Of a DNA stretch of 64,000 bases, positions 1-8,474 are shown piece after piece. Made by a program: the position numbers and the translations under genes. The notes beneath the pieces were generated by a model that was not told the origin of the DNA, made no database searches, and was given only the letters and a program-made list of their open reading frames with translations. Source of the DNA: Heterorhizobium halophytocola (GTDB lineage Bacteria > Pseudomonadota > Alphaproteobacteria > Rhizobiales > Rhizobiaceae); the NCBI RefSeq assembly GCF_017873095.1, contig NZ_JAGGJU010000014.1, positions 1 through 64,000 of the forward strand. Direction: 5' to 3'. Each line of letters starts with the position of its first letter. Within the stretch, counting starts at the first letter, position 1.

Positions 1-23
1 TTCAAATCCTGCCCCCGCAACCA
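1..23 (+). tRNA. 3' end of initiator tRNA-fMet(CAU), truncated by window edge
   Basis: The window opens inside a tRNA. The T loop TTCAAAT, the T-arm 3' strand CCTGC and the acceptor 3' strand CCCCGCA, followed by A and CCA, match the 3' end of bacterial initiator tRNA-fMet; E. coli ends in the very similar CCCCGCAACCA. The implied 5' acceptor strand would be TGCGGGG, leaving the first base pair mismatched or weak, a hallmark of initiator tRNAs. The anticodon lies outside the window, so the identity is inferred from the 3' part only. Confidence 0.8.
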
Positions 24-52
24 AATCAACAAACAATTAAAAAACCACACAC

Positions 53-84
53 AAAGCTCCTCAGCACACAGCGAGGAGCTTTTT
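53..84 (+). terminator. Rho-independent terminator after the tRNA
   Basis: A perfect 10-bp stem, AAAGCTCCTC (53-62) with GAGGAGCTTT (73-82), has a 10-nt loop and runs into TTTTT (80-84). It lies 30 bp behind the tRNA and would end its transcript. Confidence 0.85.
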
Positions 85-250
85 GCCGTTCCAGGGCAGG
101 GCGGGACGGGACGAGCGCCTGAGGCGCCAGAAGGGCGTTCGGAACCGTGGCTCGCCGCTGCCTTGCTCTTTCATCCCCGCCCGAAGCAATTTCTTCCAGT
201 TTCGCAAACTTTGTGTGATAAGAAAAGTTGCGTTATCGTGGAGGAGTCCC

Positions 251-2137
251 ATGTCCGTCAATCATCCGTCCGCTTGGGAGCGGGAGCCTGTGGTTCTGCG
301 TCTTCTCACTTCCAATCCTCTCAACGGAAATCTTCTCAAGACACGCTCGGATCTCGCGGAGGCCATGAACGGTTTCTACGCGCCGCTGAGACCCTGGTTT
401 TCCGAAGGCAATGCACGGCTGCGGCTTGGCGTGTCCGGGGCTCACTACGGTAGCGCGGCAGCGGAGATGGAAAGCTTCGTGCGCCCGTTGTGGGGCATAG
501 CTCCGCTCGTGGCCGGTGGCTTCGGCTTCGAGGATGCGGCCCGCTATGTGGAAGGGCTCTCCAATGGAACCGACCCGGACCATCCGGAATTCTGGGGACC
601 TGTCGGCTCTCATGACCAGCGGATGGTGGAAATGGCCGGCATATCGCTTGCCTTCCTTCTGGCGCCGGACACCTTCTGGCAGCCCTTGGCGCCGGCGGCG
701 AAGGACAGGATCGAACGGTGGATGCTGACGATCAACGATCATCCGACCGCCGACAACAACTGGCTGTTTTTCCGCATCCTTGCCAATCTTGCAATGCGCA
801 AGGTCGGCCGCAACTGGTCCGAGCAGGCGGTACGCGCAGCGCTGAACCGCATCGACGAGTTTCATCTCGGCGACGGCTTCTACCGGGACGGAAAATGGTA
901 TCAGCTTGATTATTACACGCCGATGGGGATGCATTTCTACGGTCTGCTCGTCGCTCAGATGGCCGACGATATCTTCCCCGATCACGCCCGGCGGTTCCGG
1001 CAGCGGGCGCGCGCATTCGCTGACAATTTCCAGCACTGGTTCGACGACACCGGTGCGGCGATCCCTTATGGTCGATCGATGACCTATCGCTTCGCGCAGG
1101 CTGCGTTTTGGGCAGCCTGCGCCTTTGCCGGTGAGGAGGTGCTGCCCTGGGGGCGCATCAAGGGGCTGCTTCTTCGCCATCTGCGCTGGTGGTCCACGCA
1201 GCCGATCACGGATCGCGACGGTGTTCTTTCGATCGGCTACAGCTATCCGAACCTGCTGGTTTCCGAGGCCTATAATGCGCCCGGTTCTCCCTATTGGGCG
1301 CTGAAGACGCTGCTGGTGATCGCCCTTGCCGACAACCACCCCTTCTGGCAGGCGCAGGAGGAGGCAGCGGAGGAACTCCCGGGTGGGCGGGTGCTTGCCC
1401 AAACCGGTGGCTTCATCACCCGGCGCACATCCAATGATGCCGTGATGCTGACCGGCGGACAGGATGGACGTGAGCACCGGTACTACGACGCCAAATACAG
1501 TCGTTTCGCCTATTCCTCGGCATTTGCCTTTTCGGTGGCCAGCGATGCCACCGCGCCCGATCGTCCCGAGCGAAGCGCGGTCGATAGCGGGCTCATGGTA
1601 TCCCGCGACGGCATCGCCTGGATGACGCGATCCGGCATCACCGAGGCGGGGATCGACAGCGACATGGCCTGGGGCCGCTGGACGCCGGATGGCGAACTCA
1701 CGGTCGATACCTGGCTCGATTTCGGCGGCAATGGCTGGCATGTGCGGCTGCACCGCATTGTCACCGCAGCACCCCTGCATGTCGCGGAAGGTGGTTTCGC
1801 CATCGACCGCACCGGCGACGGCCATCAGTCACCTGAACAGTGGTTCGATCTCAAGCCGGGCCAAGGCAGCGTGCGAACCTTGTCCGCCATTTCCGCCATC
1901 GTCGATCTGACCGGTGACCGGGAGGCGACGATCATCCGGGCCGCGCCCAATACCAATCTGCGGTTTCCCCGTACATTCTTTCCGCGGCTGGCGGCCCGCG
2001 TCGACGCGGGCACCACATGGCTGGCGACAGCGGCCTTCGCGGTGCCATCGCCCGAGGCGGCGATCACGGCGATTGCGGTACCGGAGACGGTGAAGGCGCT
2101 TTGCCGCCGGCATGGAATTGCTCTATTGCGAGAGTGA
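251..2137 (+). CDS. DUF2264 domain-containing protein, probable uronide/polysaccharide catabolism
   Basis: A 628-residue protein of the DUF2264 family, which typically has an (alpha/alpha) toroid N-terminal half and a beta-rich C-terminal half, a layout recalling heparinase/lyase-type enzymes. The first 350 residues are rich in Trp, Tyr, His and Asp (for example DNNWLFFRILANLA and DGKWYQLDYYTP), as in toroid glycan enzymes. No signal peptide is visible, so it should be cytoplasmic. The ATG at 251 was chosen because GGAGG (240-244) sits in front of it; the frame stays open upstream but lacks a ribosome binding site. A lacI gene follows 21 bp later, and a KduI/GH88/ABC uronide operon lies beyond it, so a role in breaking down an unsaturated uronate oligosaccharide is inferred. 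The exact reaction is unknown. Confidence 0.8.
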   Translation: MSVNHPSAWEREPVVLRLLTSNPLNGNLLKTRSDLAEAMNGFYAPLRPWFSEGNARLRLGVSGAHYGSAAAEMESFVRPLWGIAPLVAGGFGFEDAARYVEGLSNGTDPDHPEFWGPVGSHDQRMVEMAGISLAFLLAPDTFWQPLAPAAKDRIERWMLTINDHPTADNNWLFFRILANLAMRKVGRNWSEQAVRAALNRIDEFHLGDGFYRDGKWYQLDYYTPMGMHFYGLLVAQMADDIFPDHARRFRQRARAFADNFQHWFDDTGAAIPYGRSMTYRFAQAAFWAACAFAGEEVLPWGRIKGLLLRHLRWWSTQPITDRDGVLSIGYSYPNLLVSEAYNAPGSPYWALKTLLVIALADNHPFWQAQEEAAEELPGGRVLAQTGGFITRRTSNDAVMLTGGQDGREHRYYDAKYSRFAYSSAFAFSVASDATAPDRPERSAVDSGLMVSRDGIAWMTRSGITEAGIDSDMAWGRWTPDGELTVDTWLDFGGNGWHVRLHRIVTAAPLHVAEGGFAIDRTGDGHQSPEQWFDLKPGQGSVRTLSAISAIVDLTGDREATIIRAAPNTNLRFPRTFFPRLAARVDAGTTWLATAAFAVPSPEAAITAIAVPETVKALCRRHGIALLRE

Positions 2138-2158
2138 CGCCACGCAGGAAGGACCGAT

Positions 2159-3220
2159 TTGAAAGACGAAAGCGATTCTCCCGGCGCAAGTGCGGGCACG
2201 GCGCGCAGCAAAGTGACGCTGCGCGAGATTGCGGAACTTTCCGGGGTTTCGATCAGCACGGTGTCGCGTGCATTGAGCGGGTCGCCTGGTTTGTCTGAGA
2301 CGGTCCGAAGCCGTGTTCAGAGCGCTGCCGACAGACTGAACTATATCGGATCCGGCGGACCGGGCATTTCGGTCACGGTGCTGTCGAACATCGACATGGG
2401 ACTGTCCGGGCCGCCCGATTTCCAGGTGGAACTCTTCGCCGGTATCGAACGGGAGTGCCGCGACCTCGATCTACCGCTCGCCTATGTGATGATGGGCGAG
2501 GGGCAACTGCCTCAGATTGCGGCGTCAACAACGGACGGCGATCGAAGGGGCATTATTCTCCTCTCCTTTCACGACGAGACGCTGATCGGTCGCCTGGTCG
2601 GTGAGGGTGTGCCTGCTGTTATCGTCAACGGCATCGATCCGGGGATGCGGCTCGATGCCGTATCCGCCGGCAACCGGTCGGGCGGCTTTGCCGCTGCGCG
2701 TCACCTGATCGATCTTGGGCATCACCGTATCCTGCACCTGACCCACGGTGCGCGCCGGCCGGTGCGAGACCGTCTGCATGGGGCAAGGGACGCGATCGAG
2801 GCGGCGGGATTGGCGTTCGACGGCGATCTCGTCATCGATCTTGCCGTCATGCGCAGCGACGCCGCCTATGCGGCTGTGCGAGATCGGCTTGCGGCTCAAG
2901 GCGGAAAGCCGGATTTCACCGCGATCCAGTGTTGCAACGACGCGAGCGCCTTCGGTGCGATGACCGCGGTTGAAGACGCGGGCCTCAGCATCCCCGGGGA
3001 TATTTCGATCGTCGGCTTCGATGATATCCGGATGGCGGCCATGACACATCCGCCTTTGACGACGGTCCAGGTGCCGCGGCAAGAGATCGGTGGCTACGGA
3101 CTGCGCAGGCTGCTTGAGCGAATGCGATCCCCTCAGGCGACCGTGACTTATACGGAATTTGCCGGTCCGCTGATTGTCAGGCGTTCGACTGCACCGGCAA
3201 AGGCTTCACGTCTGGGCTAG
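2159..3220 (+). CDS. LacI-family transcriptional regulator
   Basis: A 353-residue LacI/GalR regulator. The N-terminal HTH (about residues 19-41, VTLREIAELSGVSISTVSRAL) and hinge are followed by a periplasmic-binding-protein-like sensor domain. The sensor ends with the usual IVGFDDIRMAAMTHPPLTTV segment near residue 290. The start is a TTG at 2159, supported by AGGAAGG (2147-2152 region) six bases upstream; a GTG at 2212 would cut into the HTH. It lies 21 bp behind the DUF2264 gene in the same direction and overlaps the end of kduI by 4 bp on the opposite strand. It probably controls the DUF2264 gene, the uronide operon or both. No clear LacI palindrome was found in this cluster. Confidence 0.92.
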   Translation: MKDESDSPGASAGTARSKVTLREIAELSGVSISTVSRALSGSPGLSETVRSRVQSAADRLNYIGSGGPGISVTVLSNIDMGLSGPPDFQVELFAGIERECRDLDLPLAYVMMGEGQLPQIAASTTDGDRRGIILLSFHDETLIGRLVGEGVPAVIVNGIDPGMRLDAVSAGNRSGGFAAARHLIDLGHHRILHLTHGARRPVRDRLHGARDAIEAAGLAFDGDLVIDLAVMRSDAAYAAVRDRLAAQGGKPDFTAIQCCNDASAFGAMTAVEDAGLSIPGDISIVGFDDIRMAAMTHPPLTTVQVPRQEIGGYGLRRLLERMRSPQATVTYTEFAGPLIVRRSTAPAKASRLG

Positions 3221-4041
3221 CGCAGCTCGTTTGGCTGAACGAAGTCCATGTCCGTATAGTCGATGTTGTCGCCGGCCATTGCCCATATGAAGGTGTAGCC
3301 GCAGGTGCCGGCACCGGAATGGATCGACCAGGGTGGCGAGAGCGCGCCTTCCTCATTGCCGATGAAGAGATGCCGCGTTTCCTGCGGTTCGCCCATCAGA
3401 TGGACGATGCGCCCGTTTTCCGGAAGGTTGAAATAGAGGTATGCCTCCATGCGCCGGTCATGCACATGGGCGGGCATGGTGTTCCACACCGATCCGTCCT
3501 CCAGCGTCGTGTAGCCCAGCACCAACTGGCAGCTTTCCATGACCAGTGGATGGATGAACTGGTTGATCGTGCGCTTGTTCGACGTTTCGATCGCGCCGAG
3601 TTTCACCTGCTTGCTGTCGGAAAGTCTGACAAGCCGGGAAGGGCAGGCGCGGTGGGCGGGGCAGGACACGATATAGAACCTGCCGGCTCCGTCGAAGGTG
3701 ACCGGTCCGGAACCCATGCCGAGATAGAGAACGTCACCGCGCTGCATCTCGTAGCGATTGTCGCCGGTGCTGACGCTACCGGTTTCACCAATATTGACCA
3801 CGCCCATTTCCCGGCGTTCGAGGAATGTCGCCGTGCGGGTCTCTTCCACCTTGTCGAGTGTCAGGGGCTGGCCCGCAGGCACGGCCGCGCCCATGACGAA
3901 GCGGTCGTAGTGGGTGTAGATCAGACGGATCTCGCCCGGACGAAACATGTCGTCTGCCAGGAAATGACGGCGCAACTCGTCCGTGCCCATGGTCTTCGCA
4001 TGATCCTGATGCACGGCGTGACGGGTTTCGACGGTGAGCAT
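3217..4041 (-). CDS. kduI: 5-dehydro-4-deoxy-D-glucuronate isomerase (KduI)
   Basis: A 274-residue KduI. It converts 4-deoxy-L-threo-5-hexosulose uronate, the product of unsaturated uronides released by GH88 enzymes and oligo-lyases, into 3-deoxy-D-glycero-2,5-hexodiulosonate in the cytoplasm. The zinc ligands known from E. coli KduI are present with a four-residue offset: His192, His194 and Glu199 in MPAHVHDRRMEAY, and His241 in PPWSIHSGAGT. Length is as expected (278 in E. coli). The ATG at 4041 begins the conserved MLTVETRHAVHQ; an ATG at 4086 would add 15 atypical residues. It is the last gene of the minus-strand ABC/GH88 operon, behind the binding-protein gene. No kduD, kdgK or kdgA follows here, so later steps must be encoded elsewhere. 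Confidence 0.95.
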   Translation of the reverse strand: MLTVETRHAVHQDHAKTMGTDELRRHFLADDMFRPGEIRLIYTHYDRFVMGAAVPAGQPLTLDKVEETRTATFLERREMGVVNIGETGSVSTGDNRYEMQRGDVLYLGMGSGPVTFDGAGRFYIVSCPAHRACPSRLVRLSDSKQVKLGAIETSNKRTINQFIHPLVMESCQLVLGYTTLEDGSVWNTMPAHVHDRRMEAYLYFNLPENGRIVHLMGEPQETRHLFIGNEEGALSPPWSIHSGAGTCGYTFIWAMAGDNIDYTDMDFVQPNELR

Positions 4042-4077
4042 GGGGTTGGGTATCCTTGAATCCGGGAGAAATGGGAG

Positions 4078-4106
4078 AGGGGGCACGACAGGACTGCATG
4101 CCCCCT
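4078..4106 (-). other. Intergenic hairpin between binding-protein gene and kduI
   Basis: AGGGGGCA (4078-4085) pairs perfectly with TGCCCCCT (4099-4106) around a 13-nt loop, 14 bp behind the stop of the substrate-binding protein gene. Read along the minus strand it has no U tail, so it looks like a transcript-stabilising or partially terminating hairpin of the kind common behind binding-protein genes. Confidence 0.5.
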
Positions 4107-4119
4107 TTTGTCCTTGCGG

Positions 4120-5379
4120 CTATTTCTTCAGGATCGCCTGCACATCCTGATCCATCTGCTTCAAGCCATCCTCGACCGAGATGTTGTTGGTCATGATGGC
4201 GTCGTGGGCGCGGTTCAGCACCACTTCGATATCGGCCGACTTCGGGCTGACGGGAAGTTCCAGATAGGCTTTGGTGGACTTCAGGGCATTGAGGCTGGTC
4301 TCGTCCTGCGGAAAGCCCTCGGTCGAGGTGATGGTGGACAGGACCGCATCTGTCTTCAGGGCCGGCAGGGTGCCGGTGCCGGCAACGACTGCCGCGCCTT
4401 CAGGACCCGAGACGAAGTTGACGAAGTCCAGCGCCTCCTTTTTGTGGGCCGAATTCGCGTTGACCGACAGGGCCGTCACGACGGCCGCCGTGGATCCGGC
4501 CGCAACGCCTTCGGGATGGGCAAAGGCAGCGATGCCCCAATTCTTCGAAAGTGATTCTCCGGACTGCACCTTCTTGATCTGGGTTGCGACGAACCAGCTG
4601 CCCATCGGCATCATGGCGACGGTGCCGTTGTAGAAGGGACCGGAGTAATGGGTGTTGCTGGTCTTCAGTGATGCATAGGAGGGGACCACGCCCTCCTCTT
4701 GCAGGGCCAGGACCCGGTCATAGCAGGGCTTCAGGAACTCGTAGCTGCCGTCGATCAGCGTATGCTTGCCATCGACGATGCAGGGCATTTCCACCGCAGA
4801 GCGCCAGGTGTGGAACAGCGCGCCATAGACCTTGTTCGCCCCGAAGCCGCTTGCAAGCTTGCGCGCCTTCTCGTCGAATTGGGCGAGTGTCATGTCATTG
4901 GTCGGATATTCGACGCCCGCGGCATCAAACAGGTCCTTGTTGTAGTAGGTGATCCAGATGTCGGAACGGAAGGGCAGGGCATAGACCTTGTCCTCGACCG
5001 TGAGTTCATCGATCAGGCCACCATAGGCCGCCTTGTCGATGCCGGTATCCTCAATGTCGTCGTTTAGCGGCAACAGGGTCTTGGCGTTCACCATGTTGGC
5101 GTAGCCCGGCGCATCCTTGATCGTGACGATGTCGAGATCGCCGGAGCCACCTGCCAGTTGCGTCATCGCCATCGTCGAATAGTCGGCCGAGCCGAGATCG
5201 GTATAGGTGATCTTCACGTTCGGATGCTTGGCTTCAAAAGCATCGATCAATGGCTGGTAATAGGCGGTCGCGGCCCAGTCCCACAGGGCCCAGTTCAACG
5301 TCACCTTGTCGTCGGCATGGGCCGAGAAAGCCGTGAGGCTTACAGTTGCAAGCAATGCGCTGGATAGAATATTTCGCAT
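4120..5379 (-). CDS. ABC sugar transporter, periplasmic substrate-binding protein (family 1)
   Basis: A 419-residue extracellular solute-binding protein of the MalE/UgpB type. It has a Sec signal peptide (MRNILSSALLATVSLTAFSAHA, cleaved about residue 22) and the family-1 pattern: a hydrophobic strand with GDLDIVTIKD near residue 80, an ALPFRSDIWITYYNKDLFDAAG segment near residue 135, and MMPMGSWF near residue 255. It would bind an oligosaccharide in the periplasm for the two permeases encoded upstream. It lies between the DUF624 gene and kduI in the uronide operon, so the ligand is probably an unsaturated or uronate-containing oligosaccharide. That substrate is inferred from neighbours only. 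Confidence 0.92.
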   Translation of the reverse strand: MRNILSSALLATVSLTAFSAHADDKVTLNWALWDWAATAYYQPLIDAFEAKHPNVKITYTDLGSADYSTMAMTQLAGGSGDLDIVTIKDAPGYANMVNAKTLLPLNDDIEDTGIDKAAYGGLIDELTVEDKVYALPFRSDIWITYYNKDLFDAAGVEYPTNDMTLAQFDEKARKLASGFGANKVYGALFHTWRSAVEMPCIVDGKHTLIDGSYEFLKPCYDRVLALQEEGVVPSYASLKTSNTHYSGPFYNGTVAMMPMGSWFVATQIKKVQSGESLSKNWGIAAFAHPEGVAAGSTAAVVTALSVNANSAHKKEALDFVNFVSGPEGAAVVAGTGTLPALKTDAVLSTITSTEGFPQDETSLNALKSTKAYLELPVSPKSADIEVVLNRAHDAIMTNNISVEDGLKQMDQDVQAILKK

Positions 5380-5393
5380 GTCATTTCCTCCGA

Positions 5394-6131
5394 TTATGTG
5401 CGCCCGGGCGCTTTTTGCGAAACTTTCTCACCATCCCTGGTCCTCCCGAGACGAAGGGCGAGTGCGAAATCTGTTGAACGGTGCACGCTGAAGACGATTG
5501 CCAGCGCGGCGAGCGAGAAATTGAAGGCAGCCGGCATGAAGACGGAGGCGGGATAGAGAATCACGTGCAGCAACCAGAGGCTCGAGGTGAACGCGAGGGC
5601 CCCGAGCGCCGGCAGTGGCCGTGAGAGACCGGCAACAACCGCGCGGTGCAAGAGCGCGGCCGGTGACAGCGAGGGGGCGCGGACCATCAGGACGAAGAGG
5701 TGTACAGCCACGATCCAGGCAAACAGGCTGGTGGCGAGTGCGAGGGCGAACGGCAGCACGTAGATCGGAGCGTGCAGCGCGAGCTGCCCGTAAACATAGC
5801 AGGCGTAGCCGAAAAGACCGAGGACGATCAGCAGGCCGAAGCCCCAGGTCGTCGCCTTCAGAAAGGATCCGAGGAAAGCGGCGCGAAATTCGCGCATCAG
5901 ATAGACATTCTCGTCCTCCACCATCAGGTTGCAGACGCGGATGGACGCGGCGAAGGCTGCCGGCATCGTCACCAGCGGCAGCGAGAACACGATGATCGCG
6001 ATATTCAGCTTGAAAAGCTCCCACCATTCCCGCAGCACGATCTGACCAAACAGCGCCAGGCCGGTCTTCTTCGGTGCATCCTTGGGGATGCCCGGGCCTT
6101 CCCTCTCAAAGTTCGCGGTCAGCCATTGCAC
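5394..6131 (-). CDS. DUF624 (YesL-like) membrane protein
   Basis: A 245-residue integral membrane protein of the DUF624/YesL family. About five hydrophobic segments are visible, the first around residues 43-62, with the conserved LFKLNIAIIVFSLPLVTMPAA region of the family. YesL in Bacillus is found beside rhamnogalacturonan ABC transporter and unsaturated uronyl hydrolase genes. DUF624 proteins are thought to assist oligosaccharide ABC transporters, but their mechanism is not established. Here the gene sits between the ATPase and binding-protein genes of the same kind of transporter, in the same direction and with short gaps, which fits an accessory transport role. Confidence 0.85.
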   Translation of the reverse strand: MQWLTANFEREGPGIPKDAPKKTGLALFGQIVLREWWELFKLNIAIIVFSLPLVTMPAAFAASIRVCNLMVEDENVYLMREFRAAFLGSFLKATTWGFGLLIVLGLFGYACYVYGQLALHAPIYVLPFALALATSLFAWIVAVHLFVLMVRAPSLSPAALLHRAVVAGLSRPLPALGALAFTSSLWLLHVILYPASVFMPAAFNFSLAALAIVFSVHRSTDFALALRLGRTRDGEKVSQKAPGRT

Positions 6132-6155
6132 GGCCTTGTCTCCCGGCTCTTGGCC

Positions 6156-7265
6156 TCAGTAGAGGATCGAAAGTTCGGTTTCCTTGTCGAACAGATGCGG
6201 ATTGACCAGATCGACAATCAGCGTGATCGGATCGCCATCCTGGGCCTTGCAGCGTGGCGAGACCCTGGCAATCATGTCCTTGCCGCCGGCCACGAGGTTC
6301 AGGTGGATTTCCGAGCCCATTGGCTCGGCGAGTTCCACCACCGCGTCGATCATCGCCGTGGCTTCGGGCGCGATATCGGTTGGTTGCCGCTCGTGGAGAT
6401 TCTCCGGCCTGATCCCGAGAACAACGGTGCGGCCTTCATAAGGCGCAAGTCTTTCGGCCTTGTCGCCCAGCAGCAAGGGCATGTCGCGCCCCTCGAAGAC
6501 GCCGACCCAGTCGTCGCCTCGCCGCTCGATGGTCACGTCGATCATGTTCATCTGCGGTGCGCCGATAAAGCCGGCGACGAACATGTCGATCGGTCGGTCG
6601 TAGAGGTTCTGCGGGGTATCGACCTGCAGGATGCGGCCGCTTTTCATGACCACAATCCGGTCGGCCATGGTCATGGCCTCCACCTGGTCGTGGGTGACGT
6701 AGATGAAGGTTGAATTCAGGCGGCGGTGGAGCTTGCTGATCTCGGTGCGCATGGTGCCGCGCAGCTTGGCGTCGAGGTTCGACAGCGGCTCGTCCAGCAG
6801 AAACACTTCCGGATTGCGCACCATGGCGCGGCCGAGCGCCACCCGCTGGCGCTGGCCGCCGGATAGCGCCTTGGGCTTGCGGTTGAGCAGGTGCTCGATG
6901 TCGAGAAGCCGGGCGGTCTCGCGGACCTTCCGGTCGATCTCTTCTTTCGGCGCACGGCGCAGATGAAGGCCGAAGGCCATGTTCTTGTAGACCGTCATAT
7001 GCGGATAGAGCGCGTAATTCTGGAAGACCATGGCGATGTCGCGGTCCTTCGACGGCACGTCGTTGACCAGATCGTCGCCGATCAGGAGCTCTCCGCCCGA
7101 GATTTCCTCCAGTCCGGCGATCATCCGCAAGGTCGTCGACTTGCCGCAGCCGGAGGGGCCGACGAGGATGATGAATTCCTTGTCGGCTATTTCCAGATCG
7201 ATGTCGTGCACCACCGTCAGCGCACCAAAGGTCTTGTTCAGTTTCTTGAGTGAAATTCCAGCCAT
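6156..7265 (-). CDS. ABC sugar transporter ATP-binding protein (MalK/UgpC type)
   Basis: A 369-residue CUT1-type ATPase that powers import through the two permeases of this operon. Visible motifs are Walker A GPSGCGKST (about residue 38), Q-loop VFQNYALYP, signature LSGGQRQR, Walker B VFLLDEP, and the switch His in YVTHDQVEAMTMADR. A C-terminal TOBE regulatory domain covers about residues 235-369. The ATG at 7265 is preferred because it begins with the usual MAGISLKKLNKTFG; a TTG at 7280 is also open. It resembles the second ATPase in this window (17694-18752) along its whole length. Confidence 0.94.
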   Translation of the reverse strand: MAGISLKKLNKTFGALTVVHDIDLEIADKEFIILVGPSGCGKSTTLRMIAGLEEISGGELLIGDDLVNDVPSKDRDIAMVFQNYALYPHMTVYKNMAFGLHLRRAPKEEIDRKVRETARLLDIEHLLNRKPKALSGGQRQRVALGRAMVRNPEVFLLDEPLSNLDAKLRGTMRTEISKLHRRLNSTFIYVTHDQVEAMTMADRIVVMKSGRILQVDTPQNLYDRPIDMFVAGFIGAPQMNMIDVTIERRGDDWVGVFEGRDMPLLLGDKAERLAPYEGRTVVLGIRPENLHERQPTDIAPEATAMIDAVVELAEPMGSEIHLNLVAGGKDMIARVSPRCKAQDGDPITLIVDLVNPHLFDKETELSILY

Positions 7266-7299
7266 GATGTCAGCCGCCAAACCCTTTCTTGCGTCCCCG

Positions 7300-8472
7300 T
7301 CACCAGTAGGAGGACCAATTGCCGGACAGGCGGGTCAGCGCCTCCATGTAATAGTAGTCGCCCCAGGCGACGCACTCGTCGACGCCTTCGCCCTTGCAGG
7401 TGTTGTAGGGGGTCTTCTTGGAATAGGTGCCGTGCAGGACCTGCCCGTTGGATATGGCGGGATCTCGCACCGCGTAACTGTCGACGAGGCTCTTCATCAT
7501 CCGCCGTGCCAGCTCTCGCCACCCATCGGCCTCCACGCCGCCGACGATATCGGCCATTTCCAGCAGGCCGCAGGCGACGATCGAGGCCGAGGAGGAATCG
7601 CGTGGCTCTTCGCCATCCATGAAGATCAGATCCCAATAGGGAATGAGGTCAGACGGCAGTCGCTTGAGATAGTAGGCCAGCAGCCGGTCGAAGGTCTCGC
7701 GGTATTGCTGCAGCGGCTCATAGCGATAAGACAGCGCCATGCCGTAGATCGCCCACGCCTGGCCGCGCGCCCAGCTGGAATCGTCGCGGTAACCCTGTGC
7801 CGTCACGCCGCGCACGGGATCGCCGGTTTCCGGGTCCATGTAGAAGGTGTGGTAGGTGGAATCATCGGGTCGTACCGAATGCGCCAGCGTCGTGCGGGCA
7901 TGGATCAGCGCGATGTCGCGGTATTTCGGGTCGCCGGTCTCGCGACTTGCCCAGTAGAGCAGCGGCAGGTTCAACAGGCAGTCGATAATGTAGCGGTAAT
8001 TGCCGGGCTCTCCCATGCGGCCCCAGGCCTGGATGAACTGGCCGACCGGATGGTAGCGCTCGATCAGCTGATCGGCAGCGAGGATGGCAGCCTTTCGACC
8101 GTCCTCGTCACCGACCAGCTTCCACGCCGCCACGCAGGTCGGGGAGTAGAGAAAGCCCATGTCGTGGTGATCGGTCTCGATGCGCCGCTCGATACGGTCG
8201 AGAAAACTCTGCACCTGTATCTGTCCCGCATGACGGAACGTTTGATCGCCGCTGTGCTCGAAGGCGAGCCAGATTTCGCCCGGCCAGAACCCGGCCGTCC
8301 ATTGGTCGTTGGCAACGGCCGGATAAAAATTGTCGACGCTGGAATGGTTCTGGGCGCTGTAGGTAAATTGCGGCAGGTTGCGCCGCACCTGCGCCACCGC
8401 GGTATCGAGGGCGGAGCGCACCTCGTCGTCGCTGATGGGGCGGATTGCGCTATGGGTATCGATGACGGTCAT
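7300..8472 (-). CDS. Glycoside hydrolase family 88, unsaturated uronyl hydrolase
   Basis: A 390-residue GH88 enzyme. It hydrates the 4,5-double bond of terminal unsaturated uronates in oligosaccharides made by polysaccharide lyases, releasing the keto-uronate that KduI uses. The two catalytic acids known from Bacillus GL1 UGL (Asp88 and Asp149) correspond to Asp104 (DHHDMGF) and Asp164 (YRYIIDCLLNLPLLYWA). The DSSWARGQAWAIYG and NTCKGEGVDECVAWGDYYYMEALTRL segments are also typical. No signal peptide is seen, so it works in the cytoplasm on imported oligosaccharides. The ATG at 8472 lies just behind the permease stop. It sits in the middle of the ABC operon and is the best pointer to its substrate class, although the enzyme family cannot by itself separate glucuronyl from galacturonyl substrates. 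Confidence 0.94.
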   Translation of the reverse strand: MTVIDTHSAIRPISDDEVRSALDTAVAQVRRNLPQFTYSAQNHSSVDNFYPAVANDQWTAGFWPGEIWLAFEHSGDQTFRHAGQIQVQSFLDRIERRIETDHHDMGFLYSPTCVAAWKLVGDEDGRKAAILAADQLIERYHPVGQFIQAWGRMGEPGNYRYIIDCLLNLPLLYWASRETGDPKYRDIALIHARTTLAHSVRPDDSTYHTFYMDPETGDPVRGVTAQGYRDDSSWARGQAWAIYGMALSYRYEPLQQYRETFDRLLAYYLKRLPSDLIPYWDLIFMDGEEPRDSSSASIVACGLLEMADIVGGVEADGWRELARRMMKSLVDSYAVRDPAISNGQVLHGTYSKKTPYNTCKGEGVDECVAWGDYYYMEALTRLSGNWSSYW

Positions 8473-8474
8473 GG

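Noticed and set aside
4078..4110. Plus-strand Rho-independent terminator
   Set aside because: The hairpin has TTTT on the plus strand, but no plus-strand gene ends there; both flanking genes are on the minus strand.
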